Shown here piece after piece: positions 1 to 7,222 of a stretch of 13,779 nt of DNA. Below the pieces are notes generated by a model, which saw only the letters and a program-made list of their open reading frames with translations, was not told the origin of the DNA and did not search any database. This stretch comes from Lentisphaeria bacterium (lineage in GTDB: Bacteria > Verrucomicrobiota > Lentisphaeria > Victivallales > UBA1829), in contig DXVA01000089.1 of NCBI GenBank assembly GCA_019408975.1, positions 1-13,779 on the forward strand. The letters are read 5' to 3'. Position 1 is the first letter of the stretch. Every line of letters starts with the position of its first letter. A program made the position numbers and the translations under genes.

Positions 1-1
1 A

Positions 2-76
2 CTCCAGAAAGCCGCGGAAACACTCGGCATTGACCAGGCGACGCTCTGGCGCAAACGCAAAAGCTATGGAATCTGA
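2..76 (+). CDS. C-terminal end of a Fis-type HTH protein (partial)
   Basis: Only the last 24 residues and the TGA stop are in the window; the gene begins to the left. The visible residues include AAETLGIDQATLWRKRKSYGI, which matches the C-terminal Fis-type helix-turn-helix (HTH_8) of sigma-54-dependent activators (usual form AAxxLGIsrxTLyRKlkkYgI). By family knowledge the whole protein would be an NtrC-like AAA+ activator, often the response regulator of a two-component pair, but neither the AAA+ nor a receiver domain is visible. It is convergent with the AraC-type gene, only 6 bases separating the two stop codons, and I see no hairpin terminator between them. The domain call is good; the full-length identity is inference. 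Confidence 0.75.
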   Translation, partial: LQKAAETLGIDQATLWRKRKSYGI

Positions 77-82
77 AAAAAC

Positions 83-919
83 TCAGGCTCGTTCCCGGAA
101 ACGTTTCGGGGTATCGCCCACACTGCGCCGGATTACGCGGGAAAAATAGCTCTCGTCGGTAAAACCGCACTCTTTCGCGACTTCCGACACAGGAAGAATG
201 GTTTCCTGAAGCAGAGACAGGGCACGCTGAATCCGCATCCTGCTCAGATACTGCCCCGGGGCAATATGCATCTTCTCCTGAAAAATACGGCGCAGGGTCG
301 AACGGCTCACATTGAGCTGCTCCGCGATGGAATTGACATTCAGATCCGGATCACCGTAGTTTTCACTGCAAATCCGGATCACCTCGCAGACAAGGCGCCC
401 CTCGCGCGTGGAACGGTCCTCGCGCCCCCCTGCTCTCGCAAGAATGGACGACGCGACGGAAACCATTTCGCGCCATGCATACGGACTCATCTCCTGAAGC
501 AGTTCCTCAAGACGGATGAACAGTTCGTGCGGACAGACTCCCGCGTGAAAGCAGCGGTGAGGATAATCATAGGAGCGCATGAAGCTTTCCGCCCCTGCCC
601 CGTCAAAAGTAAACCAGCGGTATTCCCACCGTTCGGAAAGCGCACCCTGAAAATGAGGTTCGCCCGGCATCCGGTAAAAGACGTCCCCCGGATGCAGTAT
701 CTGCGGTTCGCCGTCAACGATGAATTCGCCGTCGCCGCTGATTCCCCAGAAAAACTGGACGAACGGTTTGGCGCCGGCGGGAATCCGTTCATAATATTCT
801 TTCAAGCGGAGATAATGCCCCGCCGAACGCAGGCAGAACGGCAGGGGAATATCCGGCATGACATTCGGCTCCGGTCTGTGAATGCATGAAAAGTTGTTCG
901 GCTCCGGCGCTCTCAGCAT
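83..919 (-). CDS. AraC-family transcriptional regulator
   Basis: A 278-residue regulator with the usual AraC layout. The N-terminal part (about residues 40-115) looks like a cupin ligand-binding domain, with GDGEFIVDGEPQILHPGDVF typical of the AraC_binding fold. The C-terminal part (about 180-278) carries two helix-turn-helix units: SIAEQLNVSRSTLRRIF near 197-213 and VSEVAKECGFTDESYFSRVI near 244-263, followed by the family signature ending GDTPKRFRE. The start is supported by AGGTG seven bases upstream of the ATG. It lies 21 bases downstream of the 2-hydroxyacid dehydrogenase on the same strand, so the two are probably co-transcribed and it may regulate that gene. The cupin type suggests a small ligand such as a sugar or sugar acid, but the ligand cannot be read from the sequence. 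Confidence 0.9.
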   Translation of the reverse strand: MLRAPEPNNFSCIHRPEPNVMPDIPLPFCLRSAGHYLRLKEYYERIPAGAKPFVQFFWGISGDGEFIVDGEPQILHPGDVFYRMPGEPHFQGALSERWEYRWFTFDGAGAESFMRSYDYPHRCFHAGVCPHELFIRLEELLQEMSPYAWREMVSVASSILARAGGREDRSTREGRLVCEVIRICSENYGDPDLNVNSIAEQLNVSRSTLRRIFQEKMHIAPGQYLSRMRIQRALSLLQETILPVSEVAKECGFTDESYFSRVIRRSVGDTPKRFRERA

Positions 920-940
920 ATTATTTCACCTGAACTCAAA

Positions 941-1903
941 TTACTTCGTCACGAGGTTGACAGGCTTTCCCGCAAGATACGCCCGGACATTTGCCGCGCA
1001 GACATCAATCAGGCGGCGGCGCGCCTCGAGAGACGCCCAGGCGACATGAGGCGTAATGATGCAGTTCTTCGCCGTCAGCATCGGGTTGTCCGCAGACGGC
1101 GGTTCCGTTGACAGCACATCAAGCCCCGCGCCGGCAAGACCGCCGTTGTTCAGTGCATCCGCCAGAGCTTTTTCATCCACCAGACCGCCGCGCGCAGTAT
1201 TGATGAGAAGCGCCGTTTTCTTCATCATGGACAATGTTTTTTCGTTGACAAGCTCCTTCGTATCATCGGTCAGGGGGCAATGCAGGGAAACGATGTCGCT
1301 CTGCGAAAACAGTATTTCCGTGGAAACGAACTCAGCAATATCGGACTCTTTCGGGGTCCGCGCCGTCGCAAGCACTTTCATTCCGAATGCGTCCGCAATC
1401 TTCGCGACAGCCCTGCCGATGGAACCGAACCCGGCAACCCCCAGCGTCAATCCTGCAAGCTCGTGAGACTGTCCCAGCGAGAATGTAAAATCTTTGCACC
1501 TGCACCATTCCCCCTCCGCCACGGCGTCCGCATATTTTCCCGTGCGGTTCATCAGTTCCAGGATCAGCGCAAATGTCAGCTGCGCCACGGAATCCGTGCT
1601 GTATGCCGGCACATTGCTGACCAGAATCCCGCGTTCCCGTGCAGCCTGAATGTCCACGACATTGTAGCCGGTTGCCTGGACCGCGATGTATTTCAATTTC
1701 GGAAGCTGTTCCATAACCCGGCGGGATATGACCGATTTATTGGTCAGGATGATCTCCGCATCTGCGGCACGTTCCACAATTTCCTGCTCGGAGTCGCACC
1801 GGACATAAACCCGGCACTCTCCCATCGCCTCGATTTCACCCCACGAAAGGTCTCCCGGGTTTGCGGCAAAACCATCCAGAATCACGATCTTTTTCCGTTC
1901 CAT
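941..1903 (-). CDS. D-2-hydroxyacid dehydrogenase (glycerate/hydroxypyruvate reductase-like)
   Basis: A full-length 320-residue cytoplasmic member of the D-isomer-specific 2-hydroxyacid dehydrogenases, which reduce 2-oxoacids with NAD(P)H or run in reverse. Seen directly: the Rossmann nucleotide motif GFGSIG at 158-163; the NTARGGLVDE segment with catalytic Arg238; Glu267 in LDVLSTEPP; and catalytic His286 in ITPHVAWAS. The C-terminal stretch NPMLTAKNCIITPHVAWAS with following EARRRL is characteristic of the glycerate dehydrogenase (HprA-like) branch, so hydroxypyruvate/glycerate is the best-guess substrate, but related enzymes act on glyoxylate or other oxoacids. The start has GAGGAG about six bases upstream. 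It is first in a likely two-gene unit with the AraC-type regulator and divergent from the EamA permease. Confidence 0.9.
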   Translation of the reverse strand: MERKKIVILDGFAANPGDLSWGEIEAMGECRVYVRCDSEQEIVERAADAEIILTNKSVISRRVMEQLPKLKYIAVQATGYNVVDIQAARERGILVSNVPAYSTDSVAQLTFALILELMNRTGKYADAVAEGEWCRCKDFTFSLGQSHELAGLTLGVAGFGSIGRAVAKIADAFGMKVLATARTPKESDIAEFVSTEILFSQSDIVSLHCPLTDDTKELVNEKTLSMMKKTALLINTARGGLVDEKALADALNNGGLAGAGLDVLSTEPPSADNPMLTAKNCIITPHVAWASLEARRRLIDVCAANVRAYLAGKPVNLVTK

Positions 1904-1930
1904 GCGTCACTCCTCATTGATTGATCTTAC

Positions 1931-1958
1931 AATATAAATGCCAAACAGCCGGATTCAA
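1931..1958 (-). promoter_or_regulatory. Candidate sigma-70 promoter for the dehydrogenase/araC pair
   Basis: Read on the minus strand, TTGAAT (1953-1958) and TATATT (1931-1936) are separated by 16 bases and lie about 28 bases before the dehydrogenase start. The match is reasonable but not strong, and the region is AT-rich, so this is a tentative call. Confidence 0.3.
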
Positions 1959-1979
1959 ATGAAATCAGCGTGCTTTTTC

Positions 1980-2007
1980 TTGCAAAAGACGCAGGGGCGA
2001 ATATATT
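1980..2007 (+). promoter_or_regulatory. Candidate sigma-70 promoter for the EamA permease
   Basis: TTGCAA (1980-1985) and TATATT (2002-2007) are separated by 16 bases. They would give a 5' leader of about 35-40 bases before the permease ATG at 2051. The match is moderate. The 147-base divergent region between the dehydrogenase and the permease holds no other gene that I can support. Confidence 0.3.
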
Positions 2008-2050
2008 ACCTGACGATAAAGAATGAACTCCAAGAAAGAATGAGACAGGA

Positions 2051-3022
2051 ATGCTGCTTACCGTCCTCGCGGTATTCGCGAGAATCTTTTCCAACGCCTA
2101 CTCCAATGTCGTCCAGAAACAACTGACTTCTCACGGCGAACCGTCACTGAAAGTCAACTGTTTTTCTTATATCGTGCTTTCCGCAGTCATGCTCCCGTGC
2201 CTGCCTTTTCTCGGACTCGAAAAATCGGGAGCAGTATTCTGGGTGCCGATGGCGGCGTCGGGAATTCTCGCGGCAGTCGGAAATGCGTGCCTGATCAAAG
2301 CGCTCAACTGCGGCGAACTCTCCGTGCTCGGCCCGCTCAACTCCTATAAAGTCATCGTCAGCATGATCGTCGCTTTCTTCCTGATCGGGGAGATTCCGGG
2401 ACTCCGGGGCATCGTTGGAATTCTTCTGATTCTAGCCGGAAGTTTTGTGGTCATGCAGAAAAAGCAAGGCGAGTCGTTTTCCTTAAAAATGCTTCTGCGC
2501 CCGGATATCCAGTTCCGTTTCTACGCGATCTTCTGCACGGCGACGGAAGCCGTTTTCCTGAAAAAGACGATCGCCGCCTCAAATCCGTTCACCTCGTTTG
2601 CGATGTGGTGCATCCTGAGCGCCGTATTCTCGACTCTGATTTATGCCGGCAATACGATTCTCGCCTATATCGTCAGCCACAGGCAGGAGGAAGCGGCGGA
2701 ACGGGAAGAATCCGATGGTTTTCCAGCGTATCATTCCGGTTATCATGACGAGATGTGGAAGACGGTGCGCCAGGCATTTTCCCTGAGCCGGCACTCTCTG
2801 GTTCTGCTGCTGATTCTCGCCTCGACCACCGGCATGATGCAGTTTACGACAAACGTCGTCTTCCAGCGGATGCAGGTCAGTTATGCGCTGGCTCTGTTCC
2901 AGCTGTCCGCATTATTGAGTGTCTTCTTCGGAGGCTTTCTGTTCCATGAAAAGGGACTCCGGCGGAAACTGGCGGGTTCTCTCGTGATGATTGCCGGAGC
3001 GGTCCTGATCATTCTTCTGTAA
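2051..3022 (+). CDS. DMT-superfamily (EamA-type) membrane transporter
   Basis: A 323-residue integral membrane protein with about ten hydrophobic helices in two halves, the pattern of the drug/metabolite transporter superfamily. The end of the first half reads as a typical EamA repeat: LGPLNSYKVIVSMIVAFFLI followed by GEIPGLRGIVGILLILAGSF. The second half ends with an equivalent LFHEKGLRRKLAGSLVMIAG segment. Between them lies an unusually long charged loop at about residues 209-240, rich in Glu and Arg. Such permeases usually export or import amino acids, nucleobases or similar metabolites; the substrate is unknown here. The start has only a weak site: AGGA touches the ATG, with a purine run further upstream. 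An in-frame stop at 2024-2026 limits any upstream extension. It lies 80 bases before iorA and may or may not share its transcription. Confidence 0.85.
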   Translation: MLLTVLAVFARIFSNAYSNVVQKQLTSHGEPSLKVNCFSYIVLSAVMLPCLPFLGLEKSGAVFWVPMAASGILAAVGNACLIKALNCGELSVLGPLNSYKVIVSMIVAFFLIGEIPGLRGIVGILLILAGSFVVMQKKQGESFSLKMLLRPDIQFRFYAIFCTATEAVFLKKTIAASNPFTSFAMWCILSAVFSTLIYAGNTILAYIVSHRQEEAAEREESDGFPAYHSGYHDEMWKTVRQAFSLSRHSLVLLLILASTTGMMQFTTNVVFQRMQVSYALALFQLSALLSVFFGGFLFHEKGLRRKLAGSLVMIAGAVLIILL

Positions 3023-3037
3023 AAAAGCCGAAATCAT

Positions 3038-3066
3038 TTGCAATTCAATTGAATCCGGATTAGATT
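3038..3066 (+). promoter_or_regulatory. Candidate promoter of the iorAB-paaK-ACT operon, with a palindrome in the spacer
   Basis: TTGCAA (3038-3043) and TAGATT (3061-3066) are separated by 17 bases, about 36 bases before the iorA ATG. A perfect 12-base palindrome, ATTCAATTGAAT (3043-3054), sits between the two boxes and could be an operator. No hairpin terminator is seen after the upstream permease, so read-through is also possible. Confidence 0.4.
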
Positions 3067-3102
3067 ACTGTTTTTATTGAAATAAATCACAGGTGAAATA
3101 TT

Positions 3103-4683
3103 ATGGCAGAACAACGTATTATCCTCAGCGGCGACGAAGCGGTCGCCGAGGCGGCTCTCGCCTGCGGAGTGAAACTCGGAACCGGTTATCCCGGCACTCC
3201 CTCGACAGAGATTCTTGAACACTTCTCCGCCATCGGCGGCAATGCCGAATGGGCGCCGAATGAAAAAGTGGCAATGGAAGTCGCTTCAGGTGTCGCGTTC
3301 TCAGGCGCAAAAACGATTGTTACAATGAAGCACGTCGGAGTCAATGTCGCCGCCGACCCGTTGTTCACGCTGACTTACATCGGCGTCGAAGGCGGACTTC
3401 TTCTCATCTCCGCCGACGATCCGGGCATGGCGTCCAGCCAGAACGAGCAGGACAACCGTCTTTACGCGATTGCCGCCCAGATGCCCATGTTCGAGCCATC
3501 CGACAGCCAGGAAGCCTATGATTTCACGATCAGAGCCCTCGAACTTTCCGAGCAGTTTCATGTGCCGGCGATGCTCCGCATGACAACGCGCGTCTGCCAC
3601 TCCCGCGGCATTGTGAACCGCTGGAAAGCCAAAGAAGCCCCCGCATCAAAAAAATACCGCCGCGCCGTCAAGGAGCGCGTCATGATCCCCGCGTTTGCCA
3701 GGGGAGCGCACGTCAGGCTGGTCAATAACATGAAAGCCCTTGCGGAATGGAATGAGAAATCCGATCTGCACCAGGTCTTCGGCCCGGAAAAATCCGATCT
3801 CGGCATCATCTGCGCCGGGGCGGCTTTCCAGCACGCGAGGGAGGCGTTTCCGGAAGCGCGCATTCTCAAGCTCGGCATGACGTGGCCCCTGCCCTATGAG
3901 GCGATCCGCAAATTCACGGAAGGCAATCAGCGCACCGTCGTCGTGGAAGAAGGCGAAAAGGTCATGGCGGAAAAAATTCTGGCTCATGGAATTCCGGTGG
4001 AGCCCAAAGGCGATGCCTTCCTTTTCGGTGAACTCAATGTCGCCAAAGTGACCAGACTGGTCAACAGGGATGAAACGCCGGAAGCGCCGCCGAAACCGGG
4101 GCGCCCTCCTCAGCTCTGCCCGGGATGTCCCCACCGCAAAGTCTTTGAAACACTGCGCGATCTGGGCTGTATCGTCTCCGGCGACATCGGCTGTTATACG
4201 CTCGGCGTGCTTCCCCCGTTCAGTTCCATCGACTGCTGCGTCTGCATGGGCGCGAGCATCGGCGCGGGACTGGGGCTCCGGCACGGGCTCGCAGAAGAGG
4301 ATGCGCGGAAAGTCGTCAGCGTCATCGGAGACAGCACATTCGTCCACAGCGGCATCACGGGAATCGTGGAAATGGTCTACAACAAGCCTGCAACCGGGCA
4401 TCTTGTGCTGATTCTCGACAACTCCACGACGGCAATGACAGGGCTTCAGGAAAATCCCGCGACGGGACGCCACCTGAACATGACCGACGCCTCGCAGCTG
4501 AATCTGGAGGCGATCTGCAAAGCAGCGGGCGCGGATCACGTGGATGTGATCGACCCGACGCTCAAGCATGAGGAGTTCGTCGAACTCATCAAAACACGTC
4601 TTGCATCCAACGACGCCAGCGTCATCATCGCGCGCCGCCCCTGCATTCTTCAGATGAAGAAACTTTCCAAGATCAAAAAGTAA
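3103..4683 (+). CDS. iorA: Indolepyruvate ferredoxin oxidoreductase, alpha subunit (short form)
   Basis: This subunit carries thiamine diphosphate and, with IorB, converts aryl-pyruvates (from Trp, Phe, Tyr) plus CoA to arylacetyl-CoA, CO2 and reduced ferredoxin. In the 526 residues I see the N-terminal pyrimidine-binding domain (GYPGTPSTEI, then DDPGMASSQNEQDNR) and the C-terminal diphosphate-binding domain: CPGC at 339-342, DIGCYTLG near 361-368, CMGASIGAG after Cys381, and GDS (409-411) followed by DNS (439-441) as the TPP/Mg motif. Cys339, Cys342, Cys364 and the 378-381 cysteines could hold one proximal Fe-S cluster. The protein stops after ARRPCILQMKKLSKIKK, so the C-terminal two-[4Fe-4S] ferredoxin domain of classical IorA (about 600-650 residues) is absent. 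The next gene starts within 15 bases, so no frameshifted remnant is present. The start has AGGTGAAATATT before ATG. Confidence 0.93.
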   Translation: MAEQRIILSGDEAVAEAALACGVKLGTGYPGTPSTEILEHFSAIGGNAEWAPNEKVAMEVASGVAFSGAKTIVTMKHVGVNVAADPLFTLTYIGVEGGLLLISADDPGMASSQNEQDNRLYAIAAQMPMFEPSDSQEAYDFTIRALELSEQFHVPAMLRMTTRVCHSRGIVNRWKAKEAPASKKYRRAVKERVMIPAFARGAHVRLVNNMKALAEWNEKSDLHQVFGPEKSDLGIICAGAAFQHAREAFPEARILKLGMTWPLPYEAIRKFTEGNQRTVVVEEGEKVMAEKILAHGIPVEPKGDAFLFGELNVAKVTRLVNRDETPEAPPKPGRPPQLCPGCPHRKVFETLRDLGCIVSGDIGCYTLGVLPPFSSIDCCVCMGASIGAGLGLRHGLAEEDARKVVSVIGDSTFVHSGITGIVEMVYNKPATGHLVLILDNSTTAMTGLQENPATGRHLNMTDASQLNLEAICKAAGADHVDVIDPTLKHEEFVELIKTRLASNDASVIIARRPCILQMKKLSKIKK

Positions 4684-4697
4684 GAGAGGTCATGACA

Positions 4698-5165
4698 ATG
4701 GGAAATAATCTGACAAATGTTCTGTTCGCCGGAATCGGCGGGCAAGGTATCATCAAGGCCTCCGACATGCTGACGGAAGCCGCATTCCGCATGAATTACG
4801 ATGTCAAGAAGAGCGAACTGCACGGCATGAGCCAGCGCGGGGGCTCCGTCTCCAGCGACGTCCGTTTCGGCGACAAGGTTTACAGCCCGATGATTCCCGA
4901 AGGACAGGCGGACTATCTGGTGGCGGTTTCCGAAGACCAGATCGAGGTCAATGAGAAATTCCTGAAAAAGGACGCCGTCATCATCCGTCCCTCCGAAATC
5001 AATGAAGAGGACGCGAAATCCAAGATGCTGAATATCGCGATGCTCGGCCGTCTCAACCGGTACCTCAAATTCCCCGAAGAACTCTGGTTCACCCTGATCC
5101 GCGAGTCCTTCAAGGGCGAAATCGCGGAACAGAACATCGCCGCATTCAAACGGGCACAGGAATAA
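4698..5165 (+). CDS. iorB: Indolepyruvate ferredoxin oxidoreductase, beta subunit (compact)
   Basis: Partner of IorA, a member of the 2-oxoacid ferredoxin oxidoreductase gamma-domain family (POR). Visible family motifs are NVLFAGIGGQGIIKASDML near the start, KKSELHGMSQRGGSVSSDVR, and YSPMIPEGQADYLVAVSEDQ. At 155 residues it is about 35-40 shorter than typical IorB (near 190-200). The missing part is the region between the central sheet (DAVIIRPSEI) and the C-terminal helices (MLNIAMLGRL onward), which are both present, so it looks like a natural compact form rather than a broken gene. Two in-frame ATGs are possible. I chose 4698 because GAGAGG (4684-4689) lies eight bases before it but only two before 4692. 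It follows iorA by 14 bases and is surely co-transcribed. Confidence 0.88.
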   Translation: MGNNLTNVLFAGIGGQGIIKASDMLTEAAFRMNYDVKKSELHGMSQRGGSVSSDVRFGDKVYSPMIPEGQADYLVAVSEDQIEVNEKFLKKDAVIIRPSEINEEDAKSKMLNIAMLGRLNRYLKFPEELWFTLIRESFKGEIAEQNIAAFKRAQE

Positions 5166-5205
5166 GTATTCACAACAACAATCACATAATACAGGTTCAG
5201 GAAGA

Positions 5206-6540
5206 ATGTCAGAGTATAAACGAATGGGGAATCCGGGATTCAATCCGGTCAGTGCGCCGGACTATCTGCCGATGGAAAAACTCAGGGAACTTCAAACGGA
5301 GCGTTTCGCCGGGATCATTCGGCGCGCATATGAGAATGTGCCGTTTTACCGCAAACGCATGGAAGATAAAAATCTGACGCCCGATGATTTCAAAAGCCTG
5401 GACGACGTGAAACACCTGCCGTTCACGATCAAGGCGGACCTCCGCGACACCTATCCTTTCGGATTGTTCGCAAGCCCGCTCAAAGACATTGTCCGCCTGC
5501 ACGCATCCAGCGGCACCACCGGCAAACCGATTGTCGTCGCCTATACGAAAAGCGATCTTGACGTATGGCAGGAAACCATGATGCGCACAATGGCGGCGGC
5601 GGGAGTCTCCAGCGAAGACATTGTGCAGGTTTCCTTCGGTTACGGGCTTTTCACCGGCGGGCTCGGCGCGCACTATGGTGCGGAGGGGCTCGGCGCCACC
5701 GTGATTCCGGCTTCCGGCGGGAATACGGAACGCCAGATCATGCTGATGAAAGATTTCGGCGTCACCGCAATCGCCTGCACTCCGAGCTACTTCGTCCACA
5801 TGATCGAAGAAGCCAAGAAAATGGGAATCGACCTGCACAAGCTTCCGCTCCGCCGCGGCATGTTCGGCGCGGAGCCGTGGACGGAAGAGATGCGGCGCCA
5901 TATCGAAGGCGGCGCAGGCATCAAGGCGTTTGACATTTACGGGCTTTCCGAGATCACGGGCCCCGGCGTCGGCGCGGCGTGCGAATGCCAGTGCGGACTC
6001 CATATCTTCGAGGACCACTATTACCCGGAGATCATCGATCCCGATACGTTGGAAGTCCTGCCGGACGGACAGGAGGGCGAACTCGTCCTGAGCACCCTCT
6101 CAAAAATGGCAATGCCCATGCTCCGCTACCGGACGCGCGACCTGACAAGCATCATGACGGAAAAATGCGCCTGCGGACGCACGATCCGCCGGATTTCAAA
6201 AATATCGCACCGCAGCGACGACATGTTCATCATCCGCGGCGTCAATGTCTTTCCGTCGCAGATCGAAACCGCAATCCTCAACGAGGAAAAGAACCTGCCG
6301 CATTATCAGATCATTCTGACACGGCACCACGGACTCGACAATGTCGAAGTCGATATTGAAATGACGCAGGAGATGTTCAGCGACAAAGTCAGCGCGATAG
6401 AGACACTGACCGCACGCTTCTCCCGCGCCATAGAAAAAGTCCTCGGCATCCGCGTCGCAGTCAAAATGCTTCCGCCGAACTCGATTCCGAGAAGCGAAGG
6501 CAAGGCAAAACGCGTCATCGACCGCCGCAACAACAATTAA
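5206..6540 (+). CDS. paaK: Phenylacetate-CoA ligase family protein
   Basis: A 444-residue adenylate-forming enzyme that links arylacetate (phenylacetate, indoleacetate or similar) to CoA through an acyl-AMP intermediate, consuming ATP to AMP and PPi. Seen directly: the phosphate-binding loop SSGTTGKP at 101-108; DIYGLSEITGPGV around 243-255, containing the aryl-CoA ligase YGxxE core; YRTRDL at 308-313; and the C-terminal hinge region with RRISKISHRSDDMFIIRGVN and a late lysine in SEGKAKRVIDRR. Cysteines at 259, 261, 263, 321 and 323 plus His266 form a CxCxC...CxCG arrangement that could bind a metal, as in anaerobic members. It follows iorB after 40 bases with AGGAAG before the ATG. Together with IorAB it would interconvert aryl-pyruvate, arylacetyl-CoA and free arylacetate. 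The direction in the cell is not visible. Confidence 0.92.
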   Translation: MSEYKRMGNPGFNPVSAPDYLPMEKLRELQTERFAGIIRRAYENVPFYRKRMEDKNLTPDDFKSLDDVKHLPFTIKADLRDTYPFGLFASPLKDIVRLHASSGTTGKPIVVAYTKSDLDVWQETMMRTMAAAGVSSEDIVQVSFGYGLFTGGLGAHYGAEGLGATVIPASGGNTERQIMLMKDFGVTAIACTPSYFVHMIEEAKKMGIDLHKLPLRRGMFGAEPWTEEMRRHIEGGAGIKAFDIYGLSEITGPGVGAACECQCGLHIFEDHYYPEIIDPDTLEVLPDGQEGELVLSTLSKMAMPMLRYRTRDLTSIMTEKCACGRTIRRISKISHRSDDMFIIRGVNVFPSQIETAILNEEKNLPHYQIILTRHHGLDNVEVDIEMTQEMFSDKVSAIETLTARFSRAIEKVLGIRVAVKMLPPNSIPRSEGKAKRVIDRRNNN

Positions 6541-6558
6541 ACGGAAAGGGGTTTCACG

Positions 6559-6984
6559 ATGAAACTGAACCAGCTCTCAATTTTTGCGGAGAACAAACCC
6601 GGATCTCTGAACAAAATCTGCAAACTGCTTGCGGAAAACGATATTGATATCCTGACGCTCTCCCTTGCAGATACGACGGATTTCGGTATTCTGCGCATCA
6701 TCACGAAAGACTGGGAAAAGGCGCGCGATGTCCTCTCCCGGAATCAGATCATCGTCCGGGTGACGGATGTCGTGGCAGTCGAGGTTCCGAACCGCCCCGG
6801 CGGCATGTGTTCGATTCTGGATACGCTCAGCCGGTATGCGATCAATGTGGAATACATGTATGCGTTTGCGGCGACCAAAGCGGCGGTCATTATTTTCCGC
6901 TTCGATGCGCCTGATGTCGCGATTGAAAAACTCAAGGCGGACAACGCAGTGAAATTCGTTGAACCGAAGGATATTTTCCAGTAA
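6559..6984 (+). CDS. Double ACT-domain protein
   Basis: A small cytoplasmic protein of 141 residues made almost entirely of two ACT domains, which usually bind amino acids. The first spans about residues 3-66 (QLSIFAENKPGSLNKICKLL, with the characteristic PG turn and an Asp-Ile strand after). The second spans about 70-138 (VVAVEVPNRPGGMCSILDTL). There is no catalytic domain. Such proteins commonly follow IorAB/PaaK clusters, so a role as an aromatic or branched-chain amino-acid sensor for the pathway is likely, but this is inference. It follows paaK by 18 bases with GGAAAGGGG upstream of its ATG, and is the last gene before the strong terminator at 7006-7050. Confidence 0.87.
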   Translation: MKLNQLSIFAENKPGSLNKICKLLAENDIDILTLSLADTTDFGILRIITKDWEKARDVLSRNQIIVRVTDVVAVEVPNRPGGMCSILDTLSRYAINVEYMYAFAATKAAVIIFRFDAPDVAIEKLKADNAVKFVEPKDIFQ

Positions 6985-7005
6985 TCCGGCTGAAATATCC
7001 AGCAT

Positions 7006-7050
7006 AAAAGACAACCGGCGGCTCAATCAGGGTCCGCCGGTTGTCTTTTT
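7006..7050 (+). terminator. Rho-independent terminator of the iorAB-paaK-ACT operon
   Basis: A perfect 16-base inverted repeat (7006-7021 with 7034-7049, arms AAAAGACAACCGGCGG and its complement) encloses a 12-base loop, and its U-rich end forms the TTTTT tract. It lies 22 bases after the ACT gene stop. The A-run at the left arm would also make a T-run on the other strand, so it could work in both directions. Confidence 0.93.
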
Positions 7051-7110
7051 ATGCCGCCGACGATAGGCGCCAAAGCCCCGGTTCCTGACTTTTGCCAGAA
7101 GCATCCACGC

Positions 7111-7156
7111 CAAAGAAAAAAGAAAAATCATTTTTTTTGCAAATCCCCCCTTGACA
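7111..7156 (+). repeat. Promoter-upstream element, copy 1
   Basis: An A-rich stretch (CAAAGAAAAAAGAAA from 7111), followed by a T-run, leads into CAAATCCCCCCTTGACA (7140-7156), whose last six bases are the -35 box of the GntR/LacI-type regulator. A second copy at 13666-13702 has the same order of elements, and its 17-base core differs at only two positions. The A-tract could act as an UP element; the CAAATCCCC part has no function known to me. Confidence 0.6.
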
Positions 7157-7180
7157 CTGATGTAAGGTAGTGATTATAAT
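7151..7180 (+). promoter_or_regulatory. Near-consensus sigma-70 promoter of the regulator/pseudopilin/secreted-protein unit
   Basis: TTGACA (7151-7156) and TATAAT (7175-7180), both perfect consensus boxes, are separated by 18 bases, with an A/T-rich tract just upstream. The start of transcription would fall near 7187, giving a leader of about 35 bases. Such a strong promoter next to repeated sites suggests that it is held off by a repressor. Confidence 0.85.
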
Positions 7181-7202
7181 ATAGGGTAGCATGTAAGGTA
7201 GT
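7160..7202 (+). promoter_or_regulatory. Direct-repeat operator flanking the -10 box
   Basis: ATGTAAGGTAGT occurs exactly twice, at 7160-7171 (in the promoter spacer) and 7191-7202 (just past the expected transcription start), 31 bases apart, about three helical turns. A third, partial copy (TAGGGTAG, 7182-7189) lies between them. The position around the -10 box fits an operator where the adjacent GntR/LacI-type protein would block its own promoter. The repeats are seen directly; the binding is inference. Confidence 0.7.
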
Positions 7203-7222
7203 CTATTACAAAAGAGGAAATG

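Noticed and set aside
1938..2126. Plus-strand 62-codon open frame between the dehydrogenase and the permease
   Set aside because: No ribosome-binding site before it, it overlaps the permease start in another frame, and the peptide has no recognisable feature.
3646..4569. Minus-strand open frame (307 codons) opposite iorA
   Set aside because: Shadow of iorA, rich in His/Arg/Asp without domain patterns.
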